A stretch of 64,000 bases of DNA from an uncultured Hyphomonadaceae bacterium (GTDB lineage Bacteria > Pseudomonadota > Alphaproteobacteria > Caulobacterales > Hyphomonadaceae): the NCBI GenBank assembly GCA_938084575.1, contig CALKFG010000003.1, positions 177,595 to 241,594 of the forward strand, read 5' to 3'. Positions 54,438 through 63,635 of the stretch are shown here, piece after piece; the first letter of the stretch is position 1; each line of letters starts with the position of its first letter. A program made the position numbers and the translations under genes. Under the pieces are notes generated by a model. The model saw only the letters and a list, made by a program, of their open reading frames with translations. It did no database searches and was not told where the DNA came from.

Positions 54438-55202
54438 ATGCGTAACCGCCCGGTTCCAGAAGTTTCCGAAGCCGATCAGGCTTTCATGCGCGCCCTTCTG
54501 TTGTACGAGGACCCAGCGCTCATGGTTTTTAAGAAGCCATCGGGGCTTGCGGTGCAGACACGCGGCAATCGGGGGCGAAGTTTTGACCATCTATTGTGGA
54601 GTTTTGCGCGTTCAAATGGCAAGCGCCCCAGACTCGTTCACAGATTGGATACGGGGACATCGGGCGTTCTCCTGGTTGGACGAACCAAGCCGGCTACGGC
54701 CTTTCTGTCTCAGGCTTTCGCCCGTCGGGATGTGAAGAAGACTTATCTTGCGGCTGTCCGTGGACGCGAACAGAGCAAGGAGCAGGGTGAAATTTCAGTA
54801 AGTCTGGTCAGTCAAGGACGCCGGACCCACGTTGTCACGGGCGATCAGGAAAATAATTCAGCGCTGACACGCTGGTGGCGGCTGGGTCAGTCTGGGCCTG
54901 AAATGGGTTCTGGTAATCGGGACGGTGCTTCGTTGCTGCGGGTTCAGCCGCTGACGGGGCGCATGCACCAGATCCGGGCTCACCTGGCCTATGTGGGTTG
55001 GCCGATTATAGGGGATACGCTCTATGGTAACGTCCCGAGCACAGACGCTTTGGCGCCAACGCGCCTTATGTTGCATGCTCTGCGTCTGGATGTCCCTCAT
55101 CCGGATGGCGGGCGCCGGATATTTGAGGCTCCGCCACCGGAAGATTTCTATACCGGGCTGTTGGCTGCCGGGCTTCAGCCTCCTGCGCCAGGAAGCGTGT
55201 AG
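54438..55202 (+). CDS. RluA-family pseudouridine synthase without S4 domain
   Basis: 254 aa. Catalytic aspartate in PRLVHRLDTGTSGVLLV (about 66-82); RPQTGR-like motif appears as VQPLTGRMHQIRAHLAYVGWPIIGDTLYG. No S4 domain, so it resembles TruC/RluA rather than RluC or RluD; the target RNA cannot be told. The 3' end overlaps the AbgT gene by 28 bases. Confidence 0.9.
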   Translation: MRNRPVPEVSEADQAFMRALLLYEDPALMVFKKPSGLAVQTRGNRGRSFDHLLWSFARSNGKRPRLVHRLDTGTSGVLLVGRTKPATAFLSQAFARRDVKKTYLAAVRGREQSKEQGEISVSLVSQGRRTHVVTGDQENNSALTRWWRLGQSGPEMGSGNRDGASLLRVQPLTGRMHQIRAHLAYVGWPIIGDTLYGNVPSTDALAPTRLMLHALRLDVPHPDGGRRIFEAPPPEDFYTGLLAAGLQPPAPGSV

Positions 55203-56830
55203 CTGATTGGCGCGCCTGGTCCAAGCGGAAGGTCGAAGTAGACAAATCCAACGGTCAGCGCCAATCCTGTTATCAGCAGCAGGATTGAGTAGGGAAGCAT
55301 GATGGCGGTCAGGCTCCCAAGGCCGAAATCAGACTGCCATCGCTGAGCAAAGACGAGAATGAGCGGGAAATAGACCATCAGCGGTGTGATGATGTTGGTG
55401 GCACTGTCGCCCACTCTGTAAACGGCGGTTGCGCCATCCGGGCTCACGCCGAGAAGCATCAACATCGGGACGAGGACTGGTGCAAGCAGCGCCCACTTGG
55501 CGGAAGCCGACCCGACAAAAATATTGATCAGAGCGGAGAACAGCAGGATCAGGGCGAGCAGAAACGGCAAGGGAAGGCCAGAGCTCTCAATCGCGTCGGC
55601 CCCGTGGACCGCAGAGATGAGACCAAGGTTGGACCAGTTGAACATGGCTACGAAATGGGCAGCCGCAAAGGCCAGAACCAGATAATAGCCCATATCTTTC
55701 ATGGACTCCGCCATCATGTCGACAAGATCGCGATGCCCCTTAATTGTCCCCGCTGCAGAACCATAGGCCCAGCCAGCTGCCAGGAACAAGGCAAGGAAAC
55801 CCGCGACAAGGGATCGAAAAAAGGGAGCGAGGCGCTCATACCAGGCTTTATCAGCTGCGAGGTCGGGCGCCACGCCTGCCGCAATGAATTCCGGGGTCGT
55901 CAGGTAGAGCGGGGTGCCAGGGCCAATTGTAATAAAGACCCAGAAGGCAACCACCGCCAGACAGGCCAGTCCGGCTCTTGCCAGCCCCTTACGCTCTGTT
56001 GCGGTCAGTGGCGCGGCATCTCCGGAAAAGGAATTGGCGGCAGCGCCGACGGGTACATACCGGCCCAGGCGGGGTTCGATAATCCGGTCGGTGACATACC
56101 AGATGACGGGAATAAACATCAGTGTCATGACTTGGATGAAATACATGTTCCCTGCAAAATTCGGCTGATAGCTGGGATCCAGAATGTTCGCGCCTTCCTG
56201 GGTTATCCCGTAGAGCAGGGCGTCCAGCTGGCCTGGGGCTAGGTTGGCAGAAAATCCGCCGGACACGCCAGCGAAGGCTGCGGCGATGCCTGCGATGGGA
56301 TGGCGTCCTGCTGAAGCAAACAGGACACCAGCCAGGGGAATCAGGACGACATAGGCCGCATCTGCGGCATGGTTTGAGACCATGGCAATGAGAGCGACAA
56401 CGGGGGTCAGCAGAGATACCGGGGCCCCCCGGACCGCGGACCGCATGGCAGACGAAAACAGGCCGGAGCGTTCGGCGACGCCGGCTCCCAGCATCACCAC
56501 CAGCACATAACCCAGGGGGTGAAAGTGGGTGAAGGTCTGGGGCATGTCCACGATAAGCCGTTCAATATTCTCCGGAGCGAGCAGACTGACGGCAGAGATA
56601 ATGCCATCACTCCCAATGCCGAAACGCGCCTTTTGAGCGTCTGGCATCCCCGCAAGCACATCTGCGCTAAGCGTCGCATTTGCGCCCAATATGGCGCTGA
56701 CGACGGACAGGACCAGCAAGGCCAGGATGAGGTAGATGAACAGGAAGACAGGATCCGGCAACCGGTTCCCCTGGCGTTCGACCCATCCCAGAACTCCGCT
56801 GGTTCCGGTGCTTGCTGCTGTATCCGACAT
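55175..56830 (-). CDS. AbgT family transporter
   Basis: 551-aa integral membrane protein. LDWVERQGNRLPDPVFLFIYL-type start (GWVERQGNRLPDPVFLF), NHAADAAYVVLIPLAGVLF and the PLMVYFPLILVFAQRW end are typical of AbgT, first described for p-aminobenzoyl-glutamate uptake; several family members are sulfonamide exporters. About 13 helices including re-entrant loops. ATG 56830 has AAGGAG 7 bases upstream. No AbgA/AbgB hydrolase genes adjacent, so export is as likely as uptake. Confidence 0.88.
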   Translation of the reverse strand: MSDTAASTGTSGVLGWVERQGNRLPDPVFLFIYLILALLVLSVVSAILGANATLSADVLAGMPDAQKARFGIGSDGIISAVSLLAPENIERLIVDMPQTFTHFHPLGYVLVVMLGAGVAERSGLFSSAMRSAVRGAPVSLLTPVVALIAMVSNHAADAAYVVLIPLAGVLFASAGRHPIAGIAAAFAGVSGGFSANLAPGQLDALLYGITQEGANILDPSYQPNFAGNMYFIQVMTLMFIPVIWYVTDRIIEPRLGRYVPVGAAANSFSGDAAPLTATERKGLARAGLACLAVVAFWVFITIGPGTPLYLTTPEFIAAGVAPDLAADKAWYERLAPFFRSLVAGFLALFLAAGWAYGSAAGTIKGHRDLVDMMAESMKDMGYYLVLAFAAAHFVAMFNWSNLGLISAVHGADAIESSGLPLPFLLALILLFSALINIFVGSASAKWALLAPVLVPMLMLLGVSPDGATAVYRVGDSATNIITPLMVYFPLILVFAQRWQSDFGLGSLTAIMLPYSILLLITGLALTVGFVYFDLPLGPGAPISYTLPGAGG

Positions 56831-56949
56831 GAGCCACTCCTTTTTATGAGCTGTCTTATTCTATTGGCCTGCACGCGACACTCTGACAAGCAGGGGGGTG
56901 GTTCAAAGGGTCTGTCTATCTGGTCAAAACCGGATTAGGAGGGGCAGAG

Positions 56950-57330
56950 ATGATGTCAGGTTTTCTTTTTGTGGCGGGCGGTGGAGCTCTGGGGGCATGC
57001 TTGCGCTATGCCGTCTCCCTGGCGTGCGCGCCAATGGGGCCGCATTCTGGTGCGGTTGCGACGTTGATTGTAAATCTGGCCGGTAGCCTCGCCCTTGGCC
57101 TGTTCGCAGCGTGGGCGCTTGTCCGGAACGTGTCTCCTTCAGCGAGTATGTTTATCGGCGTTGGTGTTCTGGGAGCATTCACGACCTTTTCAGCGTTCTC
57201 GCGTGAGACGGTCCTGATTTATCTCAGTGGTGCAGTTATGCAGGCTGCTGGGTATGTGCTTGCCAATTTGTTCGGTGCTGTCGGCGCCTTCGCGCTGGGC
57301 TTCTGGTTTCTGCGGAAGGTGCTGGCATGA
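56950..57330 (+). CDS. crcB: Fluoride exporter CrcB/Fluc
   Basis: 126 aa, four helices; dual-topology fluoride channel. GGALGACLRYAVS, LIVNLAGSLALG (the N-x-x-G pore asparagine) and GVLGAFTTFSAFSRE (the phenylalanine box and central Na+ TTFS site) are intact. AGGAGG lies 7 bases before ATG 56950. No fluoride riboswitch consensus is visible upstream. ATGA overlap with the next pseudouridine synthase gene. Confidence 0.94.
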   Translation: MMSGFLFVAGGGALGACLRYAVSLACAPMGPHSGAVATLIVNLAGSLALGLFAAWALVRNVSPSASMFIGVGVLGAFTTFSAFSRETVLIYLSGAVMQAAGYVLANLFGAVGAFALGFWFLRKVLA

Positions 57331-58316
57331 AGGGGCAGGTGATCACAGAAACCGTGAGTTCTAAGGAAGATGGCGTGCGGCTGGATCGCTGGATTAAACG
57401 GCGTTTGCCAATCACCCAGGGACAGATCGAGAAATTGCTGCGCACGGGTCAGATCCGGGTAGAAGGCGGACGTGCCAAGGCCAATACCCGCCTGGAGGCG
57501 GGCATGATGGTTCGGTTGCCGCCGGTTTCTGAGGGTCATGCGGTGCACAAGTCCGGCACGTCCTCACGTGATTCCAGGGCGCTCGACTTTCTTAAACCCC
57601 TGATCCTGTACCAGGATGATGACCTGATCGCTCTGAACAAGCCGGCAGGTATTGCGGTCCAGGGAGGCAGCAAGCAGGGCCCCCGACATATTGACGGCAT
57701 GCTGGATGTTCTGGGCGACGGGGAATATCGCCCGAGACTGGTTCACCGGCTGGACAAGGAGACATCGGGTGTGCTCGTCATTGCCCGTCACCCTGCCGCT
57801 GCCGCGCGTCTGGGGGAGCTGTTCCGGTCTCGCGAGCTGACGAAAATTTACTGGGCCGTCACGGTCGGCGTGCCGCATCCCCATGCCGGTCAGCTCAGAA
57901 GCTGGATGCGTAAGGGTGAGGGAAGCGAAGGGGTCGAGCGGATGAGGCTTGGCGTGCACGGGGACAAAGTGTCCAAGCACGCGGTGACCGACTACATCAC
58001 GGTGTCAACAGCCGGTCAGAAGGCGGCGTGGGTTGCGCTTCGTCCGCAAACGGGCCGCACACACCAGCTTCGCTTTCATATGCACGAGCTGGGCACCAGC
58101 ATTCTGGGGGATGACAAATACTGCACTGTGCGCGAGGTGCCTCAGGGCGTTGGCAATGGCCTGCACCTGCATGCCCGGGCGCTGATCATCCCGCGCCGCA
58201 GCGGTCGTGCGATTCACATCGAGGCACCGCTGTCGGGTACCATGCGGGAAACCTTTTCCAAGTTCGGCTTCCTTGAGAGCGAAGCCGGACGGACGGCAGA
58301 CGAGCTGTTCGTCTAG
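57327..58316 (+). CDS. RluC-like 23S rRNA pseudouridine synthase
   Basis: 329 aa with an N-terminal S4 RNA-binding domain (DGVRLDRWIKRRLPITQGQIEKLLRTGQIRV) and the RluA catalytic domain; active Asp in RLVHRLDKETSGVLVIAR. LRPQTGRTHQLRFHMHELG is the further motif. Domain layout favours RluC over RluD but the sites are not proven. Coupled to crcB; the crcB-rluC pair is common in alphaproteobacteria. Its TAG overlaps the oppC stop in CTAG. Confidence 0.92.
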   Translation: MKGQVITETVSSKEDGVRLDRWIKRRLPITQGQIEKLLRTGQIRVEGGRAKANTRLEAGMMVRLPPVSEGHAVHKSGTSSRDSRALDFLKPLILYQDDDLIALNKPAGIAVQGGSKQGPRHIDGMLDVLGDGEYRPRLVHRLDKETSGVLVIARHPAAAARLGELFRSRELTKIYWAVTVGVPHPHAGQLRSWMRKGEGSEGVERMRLGVHGDKVSKHAVTDYITVSTAGQKAAWVALRPQTGRTHQLRFHMHELGTSILGDDKYCTVREVPQGVGNGLHLHARALIIPRRSGRAIHIEAPLSGTMRETFSKFGFLESEAGRTADELFV

Positions 58317-59215
58317 CGGTCCTTCGGGTCTAGCGCGTCGCGCAATCCGTCACCGATAAAGTTCAGGCACAACAGGGTCAGCCCCATGGTGATCGCCGGT
58401 GCCATGAGCATCCACGGCTTGTCCTGCATTTCCTTGGCGCCTTCGGAAATCAGCACGCCCAGCGACGTCAGGGGTTCATTCACGCCGAGGCCGAGAAAGG
58501 AGAGAAAACTCTCTGCCATGATGACCACCGGGATGGTCAGGGTGACATAAACCGCCACCGGACCGACGACATTGGGCAGGATGTGGCGGCGAATAATGGT
58601 GAAGAAGGGCACGCCCGTGGCGCGGGCCGCTTCGATGAATTCCATGTTTTTCAAAGCCAGGGTCTGCCCCCGGACAATGCGGGACATAGTCAGCCACTCG
58701 ACGGCTCCGATGGCGGCAAAAATCAGGATGATATTGCGGCCAAACACAGTCAGCAGAAGGATGACAAAAAAGATGAATGGCATCGCATAGAGCACATCGA
58801 CAAAGCGCATCATCAGATTGTCGATACGTCCCCCGACAAAGCCGGCTGTCGCCCCCCAGCTGACGCCAATCACAAGCGACACAATGGTCGCGACGATGCC
58901 GACCGCCAGCGAAATTCGCAGACCGATCATCAGGCGGGCGAACAGGTCGCGACCCTGGGCGTCGGTCCCGAGAATATGCCAATTGTCCAGCGTCGGCCCG
59001 ATTTCATTGTTTGACGAAATGGTGCGGTAGTCATGCACCCACAGCATCGGGCCAATCAGAGCCGTCAGGATCAGAAGCGACAGGATGATCATCGACATCA
59101 CGGCGGCTTTGTTACGGAACAGCCGTGCCCGCGCGTCATCCCACAGGGACCGTCCGCCCTGAATGGCCGTGGTTACGGCCTGTTTTCGGCCGGTCAGGTC
59201 AAGCGTGTCAGACAT
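58313..59215 (-). CDS. Oligopeptide ABC transporter permease (OppC type)
   Basis: 300 aa. N-terminal cytoplasmic helix, five or six membrane helices and the binding-protein-dependent transport loop (EAA motif: EAARATGVPFFTIIRRHILPNVVGP, about 184-209). The HILGTDAQGRDLFARLMIG N-terminal signature is typical for OppC/DppC. Start shares one base with the oppB stop (TGATG). The matching solute-binding protein is probably the OppA-like gene at 52.6 kb; no ATPases in the window. Confidence 0.92.
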   Translation of the reverse strand: MSDTLDLTGRKQAVTTAIQGGRSLWDDARARLFRNKAAVMSMIILSLLILTALIGPMLWVHDYRTISSNNEIGPTLDNWHILGTDAQGRDLFARLMIGLRISLAVGIVATIVSLVIGVSWGATAGFVGGRIDNLMMRFVDVLYAMPFIFFVILLLTVFGRNIILIFAAIGAVEWLTMSRIVRGQTLALKNMEFIEAARATGVPFFTIIRRHILPNVVGPVAVYVTLTIPVVIMAESFLSFLGLGVNEPLTSLGVLISEGAKEMQDKPWMLMAPAITMGLTLLCLNFIGDGLRDALDPKDR

Positions 59216-60186
59216 CAGTCATAGCTCACTTTCGGATCCAGCATGGCATAAAGCACGTCGGCGATCAGGTTGAAGATGACGATCAGGACGGCATAGATGA
59301 CCAGCGCCCCCATCACCAATGTATAGTCCCGGTTGATGGCACCATCCACGAAATAGCTTCCCATTCCGGGCAGGCCGAAAATGCGTTCAATCACCAGCGA
59401 TCCGGTCATAACGCCGGCCATGGCCGGCCCGGCATAGCTGATCAGAGGCAGGATCGCCGACGGCAGGGCATGGCGCAGGATGATCTCCCTTTCCGACAAT
59501 CCCTTGGCCCGGGCGGTCCGGATATGCCCTGCGCGCATGGTCTCGATCATGGAGGCCCGCATCAGGCGCGAAATAATGGCGATTTGCGGCAAAGCCAGGG
59601 TCAGCACCGGCAGTGTCATATTGTGCAGCGTCATGCCGATATTGGGATAGGTCCCGAGCCCACCCACGGCAAACAGGCCGGCGCCGAGCGCGAAGACCAG
59701 AATCAGGATCGGGCCGCTGACAAAGGTCGGTATGGAAATTCCCGCCATGGCGAAGCCCATCACCGTATAGTCGCCGAGCGTGTTCTGGCGCAGACCGGCA
59801 AAAATGCCCAGAACCGTGCCGACGAGGAGCGCCACCAGCATCGACCACAGACCGATGGTCAGGCTGATCGGCAGGCCGTCGGCAATCAGGTCGTTAACGC
59901 TCTTGCCCAGCGTCTTCATCGAGGGGCCGAAATCGAGCCGGACAATGCCGGCAAGATAGTCCAGATATTGCATGATGAGGGGCTTATCGAGCCCAAACTT
60001 GGCCTTGATCGCCGCTTCGGTTGCCGCGTTCAGCTTGCGTTCGCCGTCAAACGGGCCGCCCGGCGCCAGGCGCATCATGAAAAAGGCCACTGTGGTGATC
60101 ACCAGAAGCGTCGGAATGGCAATCAGCAAGCGCCGCCCAATATACCCCCACGGGATCCGGCTCAGGCTTCTTTGCAGGGCTGACAA
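59215..60186 (-). CDS. Oligopeptide ABC transporter permease (OppB type)
   Basis: 323 aa from a TTG start at 60186, needed because the next Met is residue 37 inside the first helix; AGGAGG lies about 10 bases upstream. Six helices. First-helix region GRRLLIAIPTLLVITTVAFFMMRLAPGGPFD is diagnostic for OppB; the EAA-type loop is MRAGHIRTARAKGLSEREIILRHALP. Coupled to oppC. Substrate assumed to be peptides. Confidence 0.92.
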   Translation of the reverse strand: MSALQRSLSRIPWGYIGRRLLIAIPTLLVITTVAFFMMRLAPGGPFDGERKLNAATEAAIKAKFGLDKPLIMQYLDYLAGIVRLDFGPSMKTLGKSVNDLIADGLPISLTIGLWSMLVALLVGTVLGIFAGLRQNTLGDYTVMGFAMAGISIPTFVSGPILILVFALGAGLFAVGGLGTYPNIGMTLHNMTLPVLTLALPQIAIISRLMRASMIETMRAGHIRTARAKGLSEREIILRHALPSAILPLISYAGPAMAGVMTGSLVIERIFGLPGMGSYFVDGAINRDYTLVMGALVIYAVLIVIFNLIADVLYAMLDPKVSYD

Positions 60187-60306
60187 AAGTCGGAGCCTCC
60201 TCTAGATGGTGGTCGCGCTGCCGTGCTGGCCTTGGCATTTTTTATTCGAAGCTTAGGTTCACATCGCATTGGCGGTTGTCAATCATGACATGCACTGGAG
60301 ACGAAG

Positions 60307-60717
60307 ATGGCGGATATCCGAACCGTGACCGATGGCTTTGCCGTCGCACCGCAGATCAGCGAAGCTGACGTGCCCGCGATCGCCGCTGCCGGGTTCAAGA
60401 CCATCATTGCCAACCGGCCGGATGGCGAAGGCGGTATTGACCAGCCCCGTATGGGGGCGATCCGCGCCGCAGCGGAATCCCTTGGGCTGGCTTTCGTGGC
60501 CATTCCTTTTTCCGGTGCGCCGACCCCCGACATATTGGAGCGCATTCAGGCCGCCCTGGCGGAAGCGCCAGCCCCCGTGCTGGCCTATTGCCGGACCGGC
60601 ACGCGGTCGATAACAGCCTGGGCCCTGACCTATGCCGGACAGGGGGCGGGGGATGATATCGTCGATGCCGGTGCCCGGGCCGGCTATGATCTGTCCGGAC
60701 TTCGCCCGCTGCTCTAG
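60307..60717 (+). CDS. TIGR01244/DUF442 family phosphatase-like protein
   Basis: 136 aa; a small PTP-fold protein with the P-loop CRTGTRS (Cys-x5-Arg, about 98-104). The N-terminal VAPQISEADVPAIAAAGFKTIIANRPDGEG is typical for the family. Usually called beta-lactamase-hydrolase-like N-terminal or sulfur transferase, with sulfide or persulfide chemistry proposed. Good ribosome binding site (TGGAGACGAAG). Divergent from oppB. Confidence 0.85.
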   Translation: MADIRTVTDGFAVAPQISEADVPAIAAAGFKTIIANRPDGEGGIDQPRMGAIRAAAESLGLAFVAIPFSGAPTPDILERIQAALAEAPAPVLAYCRTGTRSITAWALTYAGQGAGDDIVDAGARAGYDLSGLRPLL

Positions 60718-60837
60718 GGGCTGGCGACGCGGCATTTTGGCCGGTCTGCCCGGCGGCATGGTGATTAGCGGTTGATCGCGCCGCCATGTCATGCGATTCA
60801 CGCAGAGGGCGTCGTTGCCCGGCGCAGGGAGTAAAGC

Positions 60838-61764
60838 ATGTCGCGGAGCTGGCTTGCCGACTTTAAATACGAAAATGGCGCCTGGCTGGTCAAAAAGACG
60901 GGTCATCGCGTGCCCGCCAGAAGCTCTCTGATCGGCGATATTTTCACCTGGCTGACCTTTTACACGCTGGCGCAGTCGTGGCGAACCTGGCGCCTGGTGA
61001 CCGGCCATCGCCGTCCGACCATTGCCTTTTATCCGGAAAAGCCCCGGCCCTGGTATTTCATATGGCCGGTCATGCATGTCTCTGGGACGAAACTGATTTC
61101 CGACCCCAGCGCAGCCGACATTGTGTTCCAGTTCGATGATTCGACCGAAAGCCTGCACACCCCGCCCAGGGTGAAACCCGGGGCCCGGTTGGTGAACTTC
61201 AACTGTACGGATATTTCCAAGAGCCGCGTCGCCGAAGCGTTTGAGCGGGCGGCCGGGTACGGGCTGGCCGTGGATCCGGAAAAGTTCCATGGTGCAATGG
61301 TGGAAAAGTCGGAAAAGAATGCCTGCCATGACGGGTGTATTCTTGAAGGGCCGTTGGTGCCCGTGGCGGACAAGGTCTATCAGCGGGTCATTGATAATGA
61401 AACAGAGGCCGGCCTGGTGGAAGACCTGCGCTGCTGCATCGTGGGCGGCCGGCCCGCCCTGGTGTTCCGCAAGCGCCGCCCGGTCGGACGCCGTTTTCTG
61501 AATGAGAACACCGCGGTGGACCTGGATGTCCTGGCGAATTGCTTTACGCAGGATGAAATTGAACTGATCAGCCGGTTCGCGTCTGAACTCGGTCTGGAGT
61601 GGGGCGGGGTCGACGTGCTGCGCGACAGGACCTCCGGCCAGATCTTCATCGTCGACGCGAACAAGACGGATATGGGCCCGCCCGTGGCGCTCAATCTTGG
61701 GGACAAGTTGAAATCCACGCGGCGGATGGCCAAGGCCTTTGTCGCGGCTTTCGCCCCGAACTGA
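60838..61764 (+). CDS. ATP-grasp-like protein of unknown substrate
   Basis: 308 aa from ATG 60838 (AGGGAG 8 bases upstream). The middle and C-terminal parts resemble ATP-grasp ligases: the segment VPVADKVYQRVIDNE, the strand pair LRCCIVGGRPALVFRKRRP and the metal-ligand end GLEWGGVDVLRDRTSGQIFIVDANKTDMGPP, in which Asp-x-Asn and the two acidic residues fit Mg-ATP ligands. The N-terminal 90 residues, with basic and aromatic character, are unassigned. No partner gene identifies the product. It precedes an MBL hydrolase. Confidence 0.7.
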   Translation: MSRSWLADFKYENGAWLVKKTGHRVPARSSLIGDIFTWLTFYTLAQSWRTWRLVTGHRRPTIAFYPEKPRPWYFIWPVMHVSGTKLISDPSAADIVFQFDDSTESLHTPPRVKPGARLVNFNCTDISKSRVAEAFERAAGYGLAVDPEKFHGAMVEKSEKNACHDGCILEGPLVPVADKVYQRVIDNETEAGLVEDLRCCIVGGRPALVFRKRRPVGRRFLNENTAVDLDVLANCFTQDEIELISRFASELGLEWGGVDVLRDRTSGQIFIVDANKTDMGPPVALNLGDKLKSTRRMAKAFVAAFAPN

Positions 61765-61821
61765 AATGGAACAGGTCCGGTGCGACCGGCCTGTCCGAAG
61801 AGAACGAGAAACTGTCCGCCT

Positions 61822-62751
61822 ATGCCCATTCCCTTTGTTCGAGATATCGAGTTCGCCTATGGCGAGGTTGCGCAGGTGTCGCCGCTGCTGCGACGTGTCA
61901 TTGCCAATAATCCCAGCCCTTTCACTTATGTCGGGACCGGCGTTTACATTGTCGGCCGTGGCGAGGTCGCGGTGATTGATCCCGGCCCGATGGACATGGA
62001 CCATTTCGAAGCCCTGAAGCGCGCCCTCAAGGGTGAGACGGTCAAATACGTGCTGGTCACGCATGGTCATTCCGATCATTCGCCTCTGGCCCGGCCGCTG
62101 GCGCAGTGGGCCGGATGCCAGGTCTATGCCAAGGCCGGCGGCCAGCCGACCGCCAAGGGCGAGCTGGGGTCCGAGGACGATGCGGGTTTTGTCCCCGACG
62201 TCTGCGTACAGGAGGGCGACCAGTTCAGCGGTCCGGGCTGGACGCTGGAGGTGATTGAAACGCCGGGACACACCCAGACCCATATCTGTTTTGCCCTGAA
62301 GGAAGAGCAGGCCTGCCTGACCGGTGACCATATTATGGGCTGGTCGACGACGATTGTGGCACCGCCGGATGGCCACATGGCCGACTATTTCAACAGCCTC
62401 GACAAGATTGCCGCGCGGGACTTCGAAACATTGTGGCCGACACATGGTGCCCCGGTGCAGGGAGGCGCGTTTGTCCGCCGCTTCATCCAGGCCTATCGCC
62501 AGCACAGGCAGGACCGGGAGGACGGCGTCCTCGACCAGCTTGCCGGCGATGTGCACGACATTCCGGCCATGGTGCGCGCGATGTATATCGGCCTTGAAGA
62601 GCGTCTGTTTCCGGCGGCCTGCCTGTCGCTTCTGGGGCATATGATGAAGCTGATTGATGACGGCCGGGTGGTCTGCGACAGCCAGCCGCCGGTGATCCAG
62701 AGCCGGTTCCGTCTGGCCGGCCCTGCCGCGCAGGACCCTGGGAGCGTTTAG
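61822..62751 (+). CDS. MBL-fold metallohydrolase (LACTB2-like)
   Basis: 309 aa from ATG 61822. Zinc motif VTHGHSDHSPL (HxHxDH, about 81-91) with further His ligands in ETPGHTQTHI and LWPTHGAPV. The C-terminal 80 residues form a winged-helix-like cap, as in LACTB2-type proteins (endoribonuclease-like or thioesterase-like). The TAG stop overlaps the DUF1499 stop in TTAG. Substrate unknown. Confidence 0.88.
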   Translation: MPIPFVRDIEFAYGEVAQVSPLLRRVIANNPSPFTYVGTGVYIVGRGEVAVIDPGPMDMDHFEALKRALKGETVKYVLVTHGHSDHSPLARPLAQWAGCQVYAKAGGQPTAKGELGSEDDAGFVPDVCVQEGDQFSGPGWTLEVIETPGHTQTHICFALKEEQACLTGDHIMGWSTTIVAPPDGHMADYFNSLDKIAARDFETLWPTHGAPVQGGAFVRRFIQAYRQHRQDREDGVLDQLAGDVHDIPAMVRAMYIGLEERLFPAACLSLLGHMMKLIDDGRVVCDSQPPVIQSRFRLAGPAAQDPGSV

Positions 62752-63635
62752 GGTGCCCAGCGGCCGTCGCCGCGATCCCGCACTTCGCTGAGAAGCCCGT
62801 GGACGCGTTTTGAGTTCGCGCCGAGATCCGACAGGCCGACCCGGCTGGTCGACCGGATGTCGAGCCGGGTAACGCCGTCGACCGACCGCACGCGCACGGC
62901 GACATCATCCTTGAACCCGAACCAGCCTGACTGGGCCGTGGCTTCGATCTGGATCGTGTCCGGATCCTGTGTCTCCGGTGCCGTGACCGGTGTCCATCCC
63001 CGCCGGTCCATAAGCCGGGCGGCCAGCGCCGCGACCTCCGCCCGTGACAGGTCGAAGTAGACCGGATCGAGGCGGGGATACAGGGCGTCCTCGTCGTCTG
63101 GCGATGTCGGCTCGGCGTCGGCCTGCAGCTCCGAGACCAGGCGACCGGCGGTTCCCGGCCAGCGGCTGTCGGCATAATCGGGAACCCTTGGCGCGGCCAG
63201 AACGGGGTTTGTGGCTCCGTCCTCGGTCCGCGCGGCCATCAGTACGGCGCTGAACATGACCGGGTCGTCCCAGTCCGTCTGGACATCGTGGATCGGCGGC
63301 AGGGATGTCGCCAGCCCGCCAAACCCGACCAGACGGAAAGCACACATCGCGGCAATCAGGGTTGCGGCCAGCGCCAGGATCAGCGGCTGGACGCGGGGAT
63401 ATTTAATCAGGGCGATGACCTGTGCGACCAGACCGAGGCCAAGGGCCAGCATGGCCAGCTTGGCACCGATTCCGATGGTCATTTGCAGCAGGCCGACCTG
63501 ATAGGTCCACAGGCCGAACCGGGTGCCAAGGGCGGAGACCATGAACCAGAGCACGGTAAAAACCGACACGGCCAGTGAAAAGGCGGCGAGTTTCATGCGC
63601 CAGCCGGCGCGGGGTGTTGCGGATGCATCCGTCAT
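62748..63635 (-). CDS. DUF1499 membrane protein
   Basis: 295 aa. Three or four N-terminal helices (about 15-110) followed by a soluble DUF1499 domain: DVQTDWDDPVMFSAVL and YPRLDPVYFDLSRAEVAALAARLMDRRGW, then the end SVDGVTRLDIRSTSRVGLSDLGANSKRV, with the S-R-x-G-x-S-D-x-G-x-N pattern of the family. Function unknown; likely envelope-associated. ATG 63635 with GGAG upstream. Confidence 0.88.
   Translation of the reverse strand: MTDASATPRAGWRMKLAAFSLAVSVFTVLWFMVSALGTRFGLWTYQVGLLQMTIGIGAKLAMLALGLGLVAQVIALIKYPRVQPLILALAATLIAAMCAFRLVGFGGLATSLPPIHDVQTDWDDPVMFSAVLMAARTEDGATNPVLAAPRVPDYADSRWPGTAGRLVSELQADAEPTSPDDEDALYPRLDPVYFDLSRAEVAALAARLMDRRGWTPVTAPETQDPDTIQIEATAQSGWFGFKDDVAVRVRSVDGVTRLDIRSTSRVGLSDLGANSKRVHGLLSEVRDRGDGRWAP

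Noticed and set aside
56831-56949. Fluoride riboswitch expected before crcB
   Set aside because: The crcB-motif consensus (GGCGAUGG..CUGAUG type) is not visible in the gap; only a strong ribosome binding site is seen.
60283-62640. 785-aa ORF on the minus strand
   Set aside because: Antisense to three well-supported genes (TIGR01244-like, ATP-grasp-like, MBL-fold). Long stop-free antisense frames are expected from GC-rich codon use; the translation is low-complexity and shows no family motif.
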